64,000 bases of DNA, taken from assembly GCA_026400435.1 (NCBI GenBank), contig JAPLOZ010000095.1, positions 24,224-88,223 of the forward strand. The letters run 5' to 3'. The notes under the pieces were generated by a model, which was given only the letters and a program-made list of their open reading frames with translations, was not told where the DNA came from and ran no database searches. Both the position numbers and the translations under genes were made by a program. Below are positions 51,719-61,671 of this stretch, piece after piece (the first letter of the stretch is position 1; the number at the start of each line of letters is the position of its first letter). The stretch comes from Hyphomicrobiales bacterium (GTDB taxonomy: Bacteria > Pseudomonadota > Alphaproteobacteria > Rhizobiales > Rhizobiaceae).

Positions 51719-53122
51719 ATGGCTTACGACGTCGTCGTCATCGGATCGGGACCTGGCGGATATGTCTGCGCCATCAAGGCCGCGCAGCTCGGCCTCAAGA
51801 CGGCCGTGGTCGAGAAGAACGCGACGCTCGGCGGCACCTGCCTCAATATCGGCTGCATCCCGTCCAAGGCGCTGCTGTACGCATCGGAGATTTTCGCCGA
51901 GTCCGGCCATTCCTTCGATACGCTCGGCGTCGAGGTGTCCCCCAAGCTCAATCTCAAGAAGATGATGACCCACAAGGACACGACGGTGGCGTCCAACGTC
52001 AACGGCGTCGCCTTCCTGTTCAAGAAGAACAAGATCGACTGGCTGCACGGTGTAGGCAAGATCGTTGCGGCCGGGAGGGTTGCGGTTACGGGAGATGACG
52101 GCAAGACCGAGGAAATCGAGGCGAAGAACATCGTGATCGCCACCGGTTCGGACGTATCAGGCATTCCCGGCGTCAAGGTCGACATCGACGAAAAGGTCAT
52201 CGTTTCCTCCACCGGAGCGCTCTCTTTCGACAAGGTGCCGGCTCACCTGATCGTCGTCGGCGGCGGCGTCATCGGCCTTGAGCTGGGCTCGGTCTGGGCA
52301 CGCCTGGGAGCCAGGGTGACCGTGGTCGAGTATCTCGACACGATACTCGGCGGCATGGACGGCGAGGTCGCCAAGCAGTTCCAGCGCTTGCTGGGCAAGC
52401 AGGGCTTCGAGTTCAGGCTTGGCTCCAAGGTGACAGGAGTCAAGAAGGGGAAGAAGGGCGCTTCCGTCACCTTCGCGCCGGTCAAGGGGGGCGACGCCGA
52501 GACCATCGAGGCGGACGCCGTTCTGATCGCCACCGGCCGCAAGGCTTTCACCGACAGGCTCGGGCTCGCGGAAGCCGGCGTCGAACTCGACGAACGCGGC
52601 CGGGTCAAGACCGACGGATATTTCCGCACGACGGTGCCCGGCATCTATGCGATCGGCGACGTGATCGCCGGGCCAATGCTCGCCCACAAGGCGGAAGACG
52701 AAGGCGTTGCTGTCGCCGAGATCATGGCCGGTCAGGCCGGCCACGTGAACTACGGCGTCATCCCGAGCGTCGTCTACACCAGCCCGGAGATTGCTTCGGT
52801 AGGCAAGACCGAAGAGGAACTGAAGACCGCCGGCGTTGACTACAAGGTCGGTAAGTTCCCGTTCTCGGCCAACGCGCGGGCACGCGCCACGCTGCACACC
52901 GACGGGTTCGTGAAGATCCTGGTAGACAAGTCGACCGACAAGGTGCTCGGCGCGCACATAGTGGGTCATGGAGCCGGCGAATTGATCGAGGAGGCCTGCG
53001 TTGTGATGGAGTTCGGGGGATCTTCTGAAGATCTGGCGCGCACGTGCCACCCGCATCCGACGATGTCGGAAGCGGTCAAGGAGGCTGCGCTCGCAGCTTT
53101 CTTCAAACCGATCCACATCTGA
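51719..53122 (+). CDS. lpdA: Dihydrolipoyl dehydrogenase (E3)
   Basis: This 467-residue FAD/NAD disulfide oxidoreductase reoxidises dihydrolipoamide. It shows the FAD motif [13 protein letters not shown], the redox pair Cys41/Cys46 in [13 protein letters not shown], the NAD motif [14 protein letters not shown] and the dimer-interface HPHPTMSE with the catalytic His-Glu. AGGATGGAACA precedes the ATG at 51719. Completes the OGDH complex encoded just upstream. Confidence 0.97.
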   Translation: MAYDVVVIGSGPGGYVCAIKAAQLGLKTAVVEKNATLGGTCLNIGCIPSKALLYASEIFAESGHSFDTLGVEVSPKLNLKKMMTHKDTTVASNVNGVAFLFKKNKIDWLHGVGKIVAAGRVAVTGDDGKTEEIEAKNIVIATGSDVSGIPGVKVDIDEKVIVSSTGALSFDKVPAHLIVVGGGVIGLELGSVWARLGARVTVVEYLDTILGGMDGEVAKQFQRLLGKQGFEFRLGSKVTGVKKGKKGASVTFAPVKGGDAETIEADAVLIATGRKAFTDRLGLAEAGVELDERGRVKTDGYFRTTVPGIYAIGDVIAGPMLAHKAEDEGVAVAEIMAGQAGHVNYGVIPSVVYTSPEIASVGKTEEELKTAGVDYKVGKFPFSANARARATLHTDGFVKILVDKSTDKVLGAHIVGHGAGELIEEACVVMEFGGSSEDLARTCHPHPTMSEAVKEAALAAFFKPIHI

Positions 53123-53171
53123 CTGCCGACGGCTGCCGGACAGTCGAAGTCGTGACCTTTCGTGTTGCTGA

Positions 53172-53207
53172 ACAACACTGCTGACAACTGGGCGGCAGCA
53201 GTGTTGT
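53172..53207. repeat. Perfect 12-base inverted repeat between lpdA and the RND operon
   Basis: ACAACACTGCTG (53172-53183) and CAGCAGTGTTGT (53196-53207) flank a 12-base spacer. There is no T-run after the second arm, so it is either a factor-assisted terminator of lpdA or a regulator site for the efflux genes. Confidence 0.65.
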
Positions 53208-53241
53208 CCAGAACAGAGCGCCCATCAATTTTTCTGGCTAT

Positions 53242-53254
53242 TTTGCAGTGCAAA
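53242..53254. promoter_or_regulatory. Palindromic operator upstream of the RND efflux genes
   Basis: TTTGCAGTGCAAA is a perfect 6+1+6 inverted repeat in an AT-rich stretch (TTTTTCTGGCTATTTTGCAG...), the likely promoter zone of the efflux operon. It resembles TetR- or MarR-type operators. No regulator gene is next to it. Confidence 0.55.
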
Positions 53255-53386
53255 CTTGCGGTATGAGTGCGCCGCCCCAACGCAATGCCCGGCGGACGGG
53301 AATTGAATCGTTTGAACTCGGTCCGGCGCGAACCCATATCGGTAGGATTGCGCGCAGGCCGGCCTTTACTAGGCGGAAATTTGGAC

Positions 53387-54520
53387 ATGGCTGGATTCAG
53401 GTTCCACAAGGTGGCGGCGGTCGCAGTTCTTCTCGGCGTCGGAGCCTGGGTTGCGACTGGAGAGTTTTCGTCCGTCGGCAGTGCCGAAAACGAAGCCGCG
53501 GCTCCAGCGGCCAAAGTCGACGAACCGGTCCAGGCTGCGCTCAGAACCGTAGCCGTCATCATGCCGCCGCGCATCACGCACGCACGCGCCATCCGGATAT
53601 CGGGCAATACCGAGGCTGAAAAGCGTGTCACGCTGGCAACCCGTGTGATGGGAGTGATCGAGAGCCTGCCAGTCAAGCAGGGGCAGCGCGTCGAGCGCGG
53701 CGGCCTTGTCATGCGCCTCGACGCGCGCGACAAGGAAGCAGCCATCCGCATGGCCGAGAGCGTCGTGACGCAACGCCAGGCCGAAGCCGACGCTGCCGAG
53801 CGGCTGGTTGGAGGCGGCAACGCACCCAAGCTCCAGGCCGATCAGGCGCGCGCCGCCCTCGCCACTGCCCAGTCGCTTCTTGAAGCCGCGAAGGCAGAGC
53901 TCGCCCAGTACGAAATCCTCGCACCTTTCAACGGCCTCATAGACCGGGTGCCGGTTCAGCGCGGCAGCGCCATCCTGGCTGGAGCCGAGGTGGCGACGCT
54001 GATCAACCTCGACCCTCTTCTGGCGGTGGGCGAAGTGAGCGAGCGAGACCTCCGGTTTCTGCAGCTCGGTAATGAAGCCGACATCCGCCTGGTTGATGGC
54101 ACCGTCGTCAAGGGAACGCTGCGCTACATCAGCCGCGACGCCTCGTCCGCCACCCGTACCTTCCGCATCGAGGTCGCCATCCCGAACGAAGACAAGTCGC
54201 TGCCTGCTGGCATGACCGCGGAGATTACCCTGCTCGCCGATCCGACCGAATCCGTCGTATTGCCCCGCTCGGTGGTAACTCTGGGTTCCAAGGGCGACCT
54301 TGGCATTCGTGCGGTCGACAAGGACAACAAGGTCGTATTCTTCCCGATCGACCTGGTCGACGACACGCCGACCGGTCTGGTCCTTGCCGGGATACCTGTC
54401 GATGCGCGGGTCATCGTGGCAGGTCAGGACTTGGTCAGCGACGGCGACGAGGTGAAGCCCGTCGAGGCTGATGCGGCGACGATCCAGAAGCTTATCGGTC
54501 AGGCCACCAACGGCACCTGA
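53387..54520 (+). CDS. RND efflux periplasmic adaptor (membrane fusion protein)
   Basis: This 377-residue adaptor has an N-terminal signal-anchor (about 8-25), then the barrel-sandwich halves (VMGVIESLPVKQGQRVERGGLVMRLD and LAPFNGLIDRVPVQRGSAI) around a helical hairpin rich in Ala/Gln (about 125-185). Beta-barrel and membrane-proximal domains follow. Start at 53387 with GGCGGAAATTT upstream. It links the inner-membrane pump encoded downstream to an outer-membrane channel not present in the window. Confidence 0.93.
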   Translation: MAGFRFHKVAAVAVLLGVGAWVATGEFSSVGSAENEAAAPAAKVDEPVQAALRTVAVIMPPRITHARAIRISGNTEAEKRVTLATRVMGVIESLPVKQGQRVERGGLVMRLDARDKEAAIRMAESVVTQRQAEADAAERLVGGGNAPKLQADQARAALATAQSLLEAAKAELAQYEILAPFNGLIDRVPVQRGSAILAGAEVATLINLDPLLAVGEVSERDLRFLQLGNEADIRLVDGTVVKGTLRYISRDASSATRTFRIEVAIPNEDKSLPAGMTAEITLLADPTESVVLPRSVVTLGSKGDLGIRAVDKDNKVVFFPIDLVDDTPTGLVLAGIPVDARVIVAGQDLVSDGDEVKPVEADAATIQKLIGQATNGT

Positions 54521-54546
54521 CCGCAGAACCACGGAAAAGCTTGCCC

Positions 54547-57500
54547 ATGGATATCGTCAAGATAGCGATCAGCAATGCGCGACTGACTCTCTCCGTTCTC
54601 ATGTTCCTGGTGATCGCCGGGGCGCTCGCCTACCGGTCCGTGCCCAAGGAGGCAGAGCCCGACGTAGCCATCCCGATCATGTATGTCAGTCTGACATATC
54701 AGGGGATATCGCCCGAGGATTCCGAGCGCCTGCTGTTGCGGCCGGTCGAATCGCAGCTCAAGAACCTGAAGGGACTGAAGGAAATGAAGTCGGCCGCCTT
54801 TGAAGGCGGCGGCTATGTACTGGTCGAGTTCGACCCTTCGACCGATCTCGGCGACGCCCTGATCGACACCCGCAACAAGGTACAGGACGCCAAGCGCGAT
54901 CTGCCGTCGGGCGTCGATGAGCCAACGGTCAACGAAGTCAACATCTCGGAATTTCCAGTTCTGGTCGTCACGCTTTCTGGTCACGTGCCCGAGCGGATCA
55001 TGACGGCTGCGGCCAAGGAATTGCGCGACCGCATCGAGGAAGTGCCCGGCGTACTCGAAGGCGTGATCCAGGGATCGCGCGACGAGCAGGTCGAGGCGAT
55101 CATCGATCCAGTCAAGCTGTCGTCCTACGGGCTCAAGCTCGATCAGTTGATCCAGGGTGTCGGCGCGTCGAACAGCCTGGTTGCGGCCGGCGCCCTCGAA
55201 GGATCCGAGGGCAAATATTCGGTCAAGGTCCCGGCGCTCATCGAAACGCCTGAGGATGTCGCTAACCTGCCGGTCGTCGCCGGCCAGAATGCCGTCGTGC
55301 GCGTCCAGGACATCGCGTCGGTCCGCTCCACCTTCAAGGACGCCCAAACCATCACGCGCCTCGACGGCAAGCCCGCCATCGCCATCGAGGTGAAGAAGCG
55401 CATTGGCGCCAACATCGTCGAGACCATCGCCGGCGCAAAGGCCGTTGCCGATGAATTCCTGAAGGCCGCGCCGGAAGGCATGGAGGTCACCTACACGCAG
55501 GACAAGTCGGTCTTCGTCAACACGCTGCTGAACGATCTTCAGAGCCATGTGATGATCGCCGTCATCCTTGTGTTCATCGTCATCCTCTATGCGCTGTCGG
55601 GCCGCGCGTCCCTGTTGATCGGCCTTGCCATCCCCTGTTCGTTCCTGATGGGCATCCTGGCGCTCGCCATGATGGGCTTCACGATCAACATGATCGTGTT
55701 GTTTTCGCTCATCCTGGCGGTTGGCATGCTGGTCGACGACGCCATCATCGTCACCGAATTCGCCGAGCGGCGCATGTCGGAAGGCATGCCGAAGGAGCTT
55801 GCGTTCGAACTTGCGGCCAAGCGCATGGCTGGCCCGGTCATCGCCGCCACCATGACCCGCATCGCCGCTTTCTCGCCGCTGCTGTTCTGGCCGGGCATCA
55901 TCGGCGACTTCATGAAGTATCTGCCGATCACCTTGATCGTGACGCTTGCTGCGTCGATGGCCTATGCGCTGATCTTTGCGCCCACCCTCGGCGCGCTGTT
56001 CGCCAAGGCGCCGGCGCACGGCGAGCAGGAGAACCGCGACGGGCTTTACATGGCGGTCGTCAACCGCGCCGTTCGCTATCCCAAGACGGTCCTGCTGCTG
56101 ACCGTCGCCCTGCTTGTCGCGGTGCCGGTCGCCTATTCGAAATTCGGCGCGGGCGTCGAATTCTTCCCGTCGGTCGAGCCCGACTACGGCCTGCTTTATG
56201 TGCACGCGCGCGGCAATCTCTCCCTCGACGAGATGGACGCGGCGACGCGGGAGGCGGAGAACCGCATCCTCGGCTGGCCGGGCATCAAGTCAGTCTATAC
56301 GCGCGCCGGCAAGACGCGCGGCGGCGGCGCCGACATCCCCGAGGACGTCGTCGGCGTGATCCAGTACGAATTTGTCGACTGGCGCGAGCGCAAGTCGGCG
56401 AACGACATCCTCGACGAGCTGCGCGTCGCCATGGCCGGCATTCCAGGCGCCGATGTCGAAGTTCGCGTGCCGGAAGCCGGTCCGCCGACCGGCAAGCCGA
56501 TCCAGGTCCAGCTTTCGGCGATCGATCCGGCCGGCCTCAACGAAAAGGCCGCGCAGGTTGCGGCCGCGGTCGCCAAGGTACCCGGCGTCATCGACATCGC
56601 CGACGGCCTGCCGCCGCCCGGCGTCGACTGGTCGCTTGAAGTTGACCGCTCGCGCGCGGCACAGTTCGGTATCAGCCCGACGTCGGTCGGAACCGTGGTC
56701 CAGCTTGTCACCACTGGGCTCAAGCTGACCGACTACCGTCCAGCCGGTGCCGACGATTCCGTCGATATCAGGCTTCGTCTTCCCGAGGACAGACGGACAC
56801 TGGCGGCGCTTGACCAGCTTCGTATCGAGACCAGTCAGGGTTCGGTCCCGATCTCCAACTTTGTATCGCGCAAGCCGGAAAAGACAGTTGGCATCCTGAA
56901 TCGAATCGACGGCAAGCGCACCATTACGGTTCAAGGCAACGTGGCCTCGAGCTATCAGGTCGCGGCGGTGCAGGCCGAGGTCGCGCGGGTCGTCGGCGGG
57001 ATGGACCTTCCAGGCATCGATTGGAAGCTTGGCGGCTCGAACGAGGACAGCGAGGAAGCGAGCGCTTTCCTGGGCAACGCGTTCGGAGCCGCGATCTTCC
57101 TGATCTTCCTGGTGCTGCTTGCACAGTTCAACAAGTTCACCAGCGTGTTTCTTGTCCTGTCCTGCGTCATCATGGCGACGATCGGCGCGCTTCTGGGAAT
57201 GATGCTGACCGGCCAGGCCTTCGTCATCGTCATGTCCGGCATCGGCGTTATCGCGCTGGCCGGCGTCGTGGTGAACAACAACATCGTGCTGATCGACACC
57301 TACGACCGTCTGCGCGACGAAGGCTGGAACAAGCTCGACGCGGTGTTGCAGACATGCCGCGAGCGCGCCCGTCCGGTGGTGCTGACGGCTTTGTCGGCCA
57401 TTCTCGGCGTGCTGCCCATCGCCTTCGGTCTCGGCCTTGAGCTCTTCCATCACGAGACGACGATCAACGCGCCGTCGACGCAATGGTGGATCGCTTTGTC

Positions 57501-57708
57501 CTCGGCGATCGTGTTCGGCCTGTCCTTCGCCACGGTGCTGACGCTGGTGGTCACCCCTTCGATGTTGATGGTGTTCACCCGCGACGTGCAGAAGAAGGGG
57601 GAGCGGCGCAGCTTCCTTGCGCGGCTCTTCCGCCGCGGCCCCGCTTCGCAAGCCAGCCCTGCGGTCCCGGACGCCGCCGTTACTTCCTTGCCCAAGGCAG
57701 CGGAATAG
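54547..57708 (+). CDS. RND multidrug efflux transporter, inner-membrane pump
   Basis: This 1053-residue AcrB/MexB-superfamily proton antiporter has twelve transmembrane helices in two blocks (one after residue 10, then 330-500 and 845-1020) and two large periplasmic loops. The proton-relay aspartates are Asp397-Asp398 in GMLVDDAII; the second repeat has GVVVNNNIVLIDTY. Sequence type is nearer the drug-exporting HAE groups than heavy-metal CzcA, but substrate is unknown. Begins 26 bases after the adaptor. Confidence 0.94.
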   Translation: MDIVKIAISNARLTLSVLMFLVIAGALAYRSVPKEAEPDVAIPIMYVSLTYQGISPEDSERLLLRPVESQLKNLKGLKEMKSAAFEGGGYVLVEFDPSTDLGDALIDTRNKVQDAKRDLPSGVDEPTVNEVNISEFPVLVVTLSGHVPERIMTAAAKELRDRIEEVPGVLEGVIQGSRDEQVEAIIDPVKLSSYGLKLDQLIQGVGASNSLVAAGALEGSEGKYSVKVPALIETPEDVANLPVVAGQNAVVRVQDIASVRSTFKDAQTITRLDGKPAIAIEVKKRIGANIVETIAGAKAVADEFLKAAPEGMEVTYTQDKSVFVNTLLNDLQSHVMIAVILVFIVILYALSGRASLLIGLAIPCSFLMGILALAMMGFTINMIVLFSLILAVGMLVDDAIIVTEFAERRMSEGMPKELAFELAAKRMAGPVIAATMTRIAAFSPLLFWPGIIGDFMKYLPITLIVTLAASMAYALIFAPTLGALFAKAPAHGEQENRDGLYMAVVNRAVRYPKTVLLLTVALLVAVPVAYSKFGAGVEFFPSVEPDYGLLYVHARGNLSLDEMDAATREAENRILGWPGIKSVYTRAGKTRGGGADIPEDVVGVIQYEFVDWRERKSANDILDELRVAMAGIPGADVEVRVPEAGPPTGKPIQVQLSAIDPAGLNEKAAQVAAAVAKVPGVIDIADGLPPPGVDWSLEVDRSRAAQFGISPTSVGTVVQLVTTGLKLTDYRPAGADDSVDIRLRLPEDRRTLAALDQLRIETSQGSVPISNFVSRKPEKTVGILNRIDGKRTITVQGNVASSYQVAAVQAEVARVVGGMDLPGIDWKLGGSNEDSEEASAFLGNAFGAAIFLIFLVLLAQFNKFTSVFLVLSCVIMATIGALLGMMLTGQAFVIVMSGIGVIALAGVVVNNNIVLIDTYDRLRDEGWNKLDAVLQTCRERARPVVLTALSAILGVLPIAFGLGLELFHHETTINAPSTQWWIALSSAIVFGLSFATVLTLVVTPSMLMVFTRDVQKKGERRSFLARLFRRGPASQASPAVPDAAVTSLPKAAE

Positions 57709-57796
57709 CAAAGCGGCATCGTTGCCGATGCTCAAGCGGAACCGGGCGAGGCTTCGCGCATTGTTGTGCCATTGCAACACCTTGTGAGGGCCTGAC

Positions 57797-57955
57797 ATGA
57801 CTTTGACCACGATTCTGATCGTCATCCTGATCCTGGTACTGATCGGTGCGGTACCCGCCTGGCCCTACTCCCGGTCGTGGGGTTATGGTCCTTCCGGTAT
57901 CGCCGGCGTCATAGTCGTGGTCCTGCTTATTCTGCTGCTCATGGGTCGCATCTGA
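57797..57955 (+). CDS. DUF3309 family small membrane protein
   Basis: This 52-residue peptide has two hydrophobic helices flanking the family signature WPYSRSWGYGPSG (about 22-34) and ends LLLMGRI. DUF3309 proteins are tiny, widespread in Proteobacteria and uncharacterised. GAGGG precedes the ATG by nine bases. It lies downstream of the RND pump by 88 bases and upstream of a hairpin shared with the convergent MFS gene. Confidence 0.85.
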   Translation: MTLTTILIVILILVLIGAVPAWPYSRSWGYGPSGIAGVIVVVLLILLLMGRI

Positions 57956-57964
57956 CGCAACAAT

Positions 57965-58000
57965 GCCACGGACAGGCGCGGCGTCCCGCCTGTCCGTGGC
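57965..58000. terminator. Perfect 14-base hairpin between DUF3309 and MFS genes
   Basis: GCCACGGACAGGCG pairs with CGCCTGTCCGTGGC around an eight-base loop, beginning nine bases after the DUF3309 stop in a convergent junction. No T-run on either side, so probably a bidirectional barrier or Rho-assisted end. Confidence 0.6.
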
Positions 58001-58038
58001 GCGTTAGCGGCGGGAAGCCATTCCAGGCTGGCATCACG

Positions 58039-59223
58039 TCATATGGGCAGAATGGGATCTTCGCTTTGCGCGGAAAAATCCGCAGCGCGGGTAATGCCTG
58101 ACGCCAGGAAGACCAGCGCAAGGAGAGCGGCTATTGCCATGTATATCGGCGAGAAGCCGGTGCGTTCCGCCACGAACCCGATGATCGAAGGCGCGACAAG
58201 AATCCCCGAATAGCCCATTGTCGTGACAACGCTCATGCCTGCGCCGGGGCTGACTCCGGTCTGGTTGCCAGCCGCCGAAAAGAGGATCGGCACCATGTTG
58301 GCAATGCCAAGCCCGCTTATCGAAAAGGCTGAGATCGTCAGCCAGGGCCACGGCGACAGACCGGCGACCAGCATTCCTGCCGACGCGACCACCGCCGAGA
58401 TCCTGAACGTGGCGACCGCACCCAGCCTGTTGCGCACGCTGTCACCGAGGAAGCGCATCACCGCCATCGCTCCCGCGAAGGCGCCAAAAGCAAAGCCGGC
58501 CGTGGCTATGTCGCTGCCGAGTTCCTGGCGCAGGTAAAGCGCCCCCCAGTCGAGCACGGCGCCTTCCGAATTCATGGTCAGCAGCGCCATGATGCCGATG
58601 ACGTAGATGCTTGCCCGCTTCGGCAGCACGAACTTTCGGTGCTCCTGCGCGACCGGCAGGTCGGCGATAAGATACCGAAGCGCCGCAAGCGTTATGGTGA
58701 TGGCGGCGAGCGATACTGCGGCGCCGTGCAGCACGTGGCCGTAGTTCTGGATGACAATGCCGCCGAGCCCGCCTCCGACGAAGCCGCCGAGACTCCAGAA
58801 GCCGTGCGAGGAGGACATGACGGCGCGGCCGAGTTTTCTTTCCACTGTCACGGCGTTGGCATTCATCGACACATCCATTGCGCCGATCATGCCACCGAAC
58901 AGATACATTGCCGCCGCCGCAAGCAGTACGTTGGGGGCAAGCGCCACGAGGAGCAGGCCGAAGGAACCGGTCACCGCAAAGAGAACGACCACCTTCCTCG
59001 AACCGTGTTTGGGGATCAGGTGGCCGGCCCAGACCATGGCGCTCACCGCGCCCGCGCCAAACAGCAGGATCAGGAGGCCGAGCGTGAACTCCGTGATTCC
59101 GAGCCGTGTCAGGAACACGGGAATCTGCGGAGCCCAGCTGCCGGTGACGAAACCGTTGACAAAGAAAATCGCCGCGACCGCCCACCGGCCGCGGATTGCA
59201 GCGGCGGCGTTGCTGGCGTCCAT
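58039..59223 (-). CDS. Major facilitator superfamily transporter
   Basis: This 394-residue transporter has twelve hydrophobic segments. FVNGFVTGSWAPQIPVFLTRLG at the N-terminus and the central AHRKFVLPKR-type loop match the YbjJ/FucP-like MFS branch in rhizobia. Substrate unknown; sugar or drug export is possible. Start at 59223; the frame extends six codons further upstream. Downstream of rpmE on the same strand, 161 bases away. Confidence 0.88.
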   Translation of the reverse strand: MDASNAAAAIRGRWAVAAIFFVNGFVTGSWAPQIPVFLTRLGITEFTLGLLILLFGAGAVSAMVWAGHLIPKHGSRKVVVLFAVTGSFGLLLVALAPNVLLAAAAMYLFGGMIGAMDVSMNANAVTVERKLGRAVMSSSHGFWSLGGFVGGGLGGIVIQNYGHVLHGAAVSLAAITITLAALRYLIADLPVAQEHRKFVLPKRASIYVIGIMALLTMNSEGAVLDWGALYLRQELGSDIATAGFAFGAFAGAMAVMRFLGDSVRNRLGAVATFRISAVVASAGMLVAGLSPWPWLTISAFSISGLGIANMVPILFSAAGNQTGVSPGAGMSVVTTMGYSGILVAPSIIGFVAERTGFSPIYMAIAALLALVFLASGITRAADFSAQSEDPILPI

Positions 59224-59384
59224 GCGGAATCGTCCGTTCAATTCGACTTGAAGGCGGCGACCCTAGCCGGCACTTTCGTCAAGTCAATCAGGCAGTTGCC
59301 GCAAACGTTGTGACAAGGTCACGGAGCTTTCCCTTCGCGACGCGTCGTATGCATCGACGGCAAAGAAACACTGCGGAGGGCAAC

Positions 59385-59606
59385 CTAGATGGTCAGGCCG
59401 GCGTAGCGGTTCTTGAACTTCGACAGGCGGCCACCGCGGTCGAGCAGGTTCTGCTGCCCGCCAGTCCATGCCGGATGCGTGCTCGGGTCGATGTCGAGAT
59501 TCAGCGTGTCGCCGGCCGCGCCGTAGGTGGAGCGCGTCTCATAGCTGGTTCCATCGGTCATGACGACGGTAATGGTGTGGTAGTCGGGATGGATCTTGTC
59601 TTTCAT
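59385..59606 (-). CDS. rpmE: 50S ribosomal protein L31
   Basis: This 73-residue L31 ([20 protein letters not shown], ending NRYAGLTI) lies at the base of the 50S central protuberance. It lacks the zinc-ligand CxxC pairs, i.e. it is a cysteine-free type as in many alphaproteobacteria. AAAGGA precedes the ATG. Divergent from the ABC exporter gene. Confidence 0.95.
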   Translation of the reverse strand: MKDKIHPDYHTITVVMTDGTSYETRSTYGAAGDTLNLDIDPSTHPAWTGGQQNLLDRGGRLSKFKNRYAGLTI

Positions 59607-59732
59607 CGGTCTCGTCCTTTGCCGCGCATCGTGTCAGCCTGCGTCGATGTCGGCCTGCGTCGATGCGTCTCTTTTGAAAAACGTCGAGCCGCAGCTATTC
59701 AGGCAGCCACGGCTTCTAAAACGGTCGGCGAG

Positions 59733-59761
59733 CCTATACATCAGCCGGAATTGAATCACAA
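59733..59761 (-). promoter_or_regulatory. Candidate rpmE promoter
   Basis: On the minus strand TTGTGA (59761 down to 59756), a 17-base spacer and TATAGG (59738 down to 59733). About 120 bases of leader to the rpmE ATG, which contains a 13-base direct repeat (GCCTGCGTCGATG at 59637-59649 and 59653-59665). Confidence 0.45.
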
Positions 59762-59792
59762 GACCGCTCCGGATGCGGGGAAACCAACGCGA

Positions 59793-61598
59793 ATGGCTTT
59801 GACGGCGGCCTCCGCCGACGACAGGACGACACCGCCGCTTCGGCCGCTGCGGCGCGTCTTTCCATACGTCCTGCGCTATCCGGTTCTCGTGGTTGCGGCC
59901 GTCATATCGCTGACGGTCGCCGCAGGCACAACGCTGGCGTTGCCGCTTGCGGTTCGCCGCATGATCGATCACGGGTTCAGCAACGCCGACACCAGCTTCG
60001 TGGCCAACTATTTCTATCTTCTGATTGCCATGGCCGCTGTCCTGGCGCTCGCCTCGGCCTGCCGGTACTACTTCGTCATCACGCTCGGCGAGCGCGTTGT
60101 CGCCGACCTCAGGCGCGATGTCTTTTCCCACGTCACGACGCTTTCGCCCGCATTCTTCGATGCAGCGCTGTCGGGTGAAATCGTGTCGCGCCTCTCCGCC
60201 GATACGACGCAGATCAAGTCCGCGGTAGGCGCAACGGCGTCGGTTGCGCTGCGCAATCTCATCCTTGGCCTCGGCGCCGTCGGCATGATGGTGCTGACAA
60301 GCCCGAAACTGTCCGCGCTCGTTATCGCGGCGATACCCATCATTGTGCTTCCGCTTGCCGCCTTTGGCAGGTCGGTGCGGCGCAAGTCGCGGCAGGCGCA
60401 GGATACGCTGGCCGGCGCCACGGCCTACGCCAGCGAGCAGATTTCGTCGGTGCGCACGCTGCAATCGTTCACCAATGAGCAACTGGTCGTCGGACGCTTT
60501 TCGCGCGCCGTCGAGAGCGCTTTCGACGCCGCGCAGGCATCGACGCTTGCGCGTGCGGCGCTCACGTTTTTTGCCATTTTCGCGATCTTCACATCGGTGG
60601 TCATGGTCTTGTGGTTCGGCTCCCACGACGTGCTGAAAGGGGCTATGTCGCCCGGCACTCTTGGCCAGTTCCTGATCTATTCGGTCTTTGCTGCGGGCGC
60701 GCTCGGCGCGCTGTCCGAGGTCTGGGGCGAACTTTCGCAGGCGGCGGGTGCTGCCGAGAGGCTCACTGAAATCCTTGCCGAGAGGCCGGCAATCGCCGCG
60801 CCCAAAGACCCCAGGCCGTTGCCTGCGGCAGGCAAGGGAGCAATATCGTTTGACGGTGTGACCTTCTCCTACCCAGCCCGGCCGGACTTGCCTGCGCTGC
60901 ACAAGGTGAGTTTCGCGGTGAAACCCGGCGAGACGGTTGCCATTGTTGGCCCGTCAGGCGCCGGCAAGAGTACGGTCTTTTCGTTGATTCTGCGCTTCTA
61001 CGATCCCGAGGAGGGCAAAGTCGTCATCGACGGCGTCGATATCGGCGAAGCCGATCCGGCAGCCGTGCGCGCGCGCATTGCCATCGTGCCGCAGGACGTG
61101 ACGATTTTCGCAGCTAGCGTGCGCGACAACATCGCGTTCGGCAGGCCGGGAGCAACCGCCGCGGAAGTCGAGTTGGCGGCGCACGATGCCCTCGCCGACG
61201 AATTCATCGAGCGGCTCGACAAGGGCTTCGACACCGACGTCGGCGAACGCGGCGTCACGCTATCGGGCGGGCAGCGGCAGCGCATCGCCATCGCGCGCGC
61301 GATCCTTCGCGACGCGCCGATCCTGCTGCTCGACGAGGCGACGTCCGCTCTCGATGCGGGCAGCGAGAAGCTGGTCCAGAAAGCGCTGGAGCGGCTGATG
61401 AAGGACCGGACGACGATTGTCATCGCGCACCGGCTGGCGACCGTGCTCAAGGCGGACCGGATTCTCGTCATGGAGCGCGGTCGGATCGTCGAGGAAGGCA
61501 CCCACCAAAGCCTTGTCGCAAAAGGCGGGCTCTATGCCGGCCTCGCCAAATTGCAGTTTGAGACCGGCGCCAGCGCTTTCAGGGGCGCCGCGCAGTAG
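59793..61598 (+). CDS. ABC exporter, fused permease and ATPase (MsbA-like)
   Basis: This 601-residue half-transporter has six transmembrane helices (about 25-320) and a nucleotide-binding domain with Walker A GPSGAGKST (about 386-394), LSGGQRQRIAIARA (about 490) and Walker B ILLLDEATSALD. It would act as a homodimer exporting lipid, drug or peptide; substrate cannot be told. Start at 59793 (GGGGA upstream); a longer open frame back to 59196 overlaps rpmE antisense and is rejected. Confidence 0.92.
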   Translation: MALTAASADDRTTPPLRPLRRVFPYVLRYPVLVVAAVISLTVAAGTTLALPLAVRRMIDHGFSNADTSFVANYFYLLIAMAAVLALASACRYYFVITLGERVVADLRRDVFSHVTTLSPAFFDAALSGEIVSRLSADTTQIKSAVGATASVALRNLILGLGAVGMMVLTSPKLSALVIAAIPIIVLPLAAFGRSVRRKSRQAQDTLAGATAYASEQISSVRTLQSFTNEQLVVGRFSRAVESAFDAAQASTLARAALTFFAIFAIFTSVVMVLWFGSHDVLKGAMSPGTLGQFLIYSVFAAGALGALSEVWGELSQAAGAAERLTEILAERPAIAAPKDPRPLPAAGKGAISFDGVTFSYPARPDLPALHKVSFAVKPGETVAIVGPSGAGKSTVFSLILRFYDPEEGKVVIDGVDIGEADPAAVRARIAIVPQDVTIFAASVRDNIAFGRPGATAAEVELAAHDALADEFIERLDKGFDTDVGERGVTLSGGQRQRIAIARAILRDAPILLLDEATSALDAGSEKLVQKALERLMKDRTTIVIAHRLATVLKADRILVMERGRIVEEGTHQSLVAKGGLYAGLAKLQFETGASAFRGAAQ

Positions 61599-61671
61599 CC
61601 GATTTTTCGGTTCGTCCTGTTTCCCCGCATGCGCTTGTCGACAGCCGATACCAGCCTTGGCATCGCGTTGC

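Noticed and set aside
59196..59792. Upstream extension of the ABC exporter frame
   Set aside because: Overlaps rpmE antisense and has no transporter features; ATG at 59793 fits the family N-terminus.
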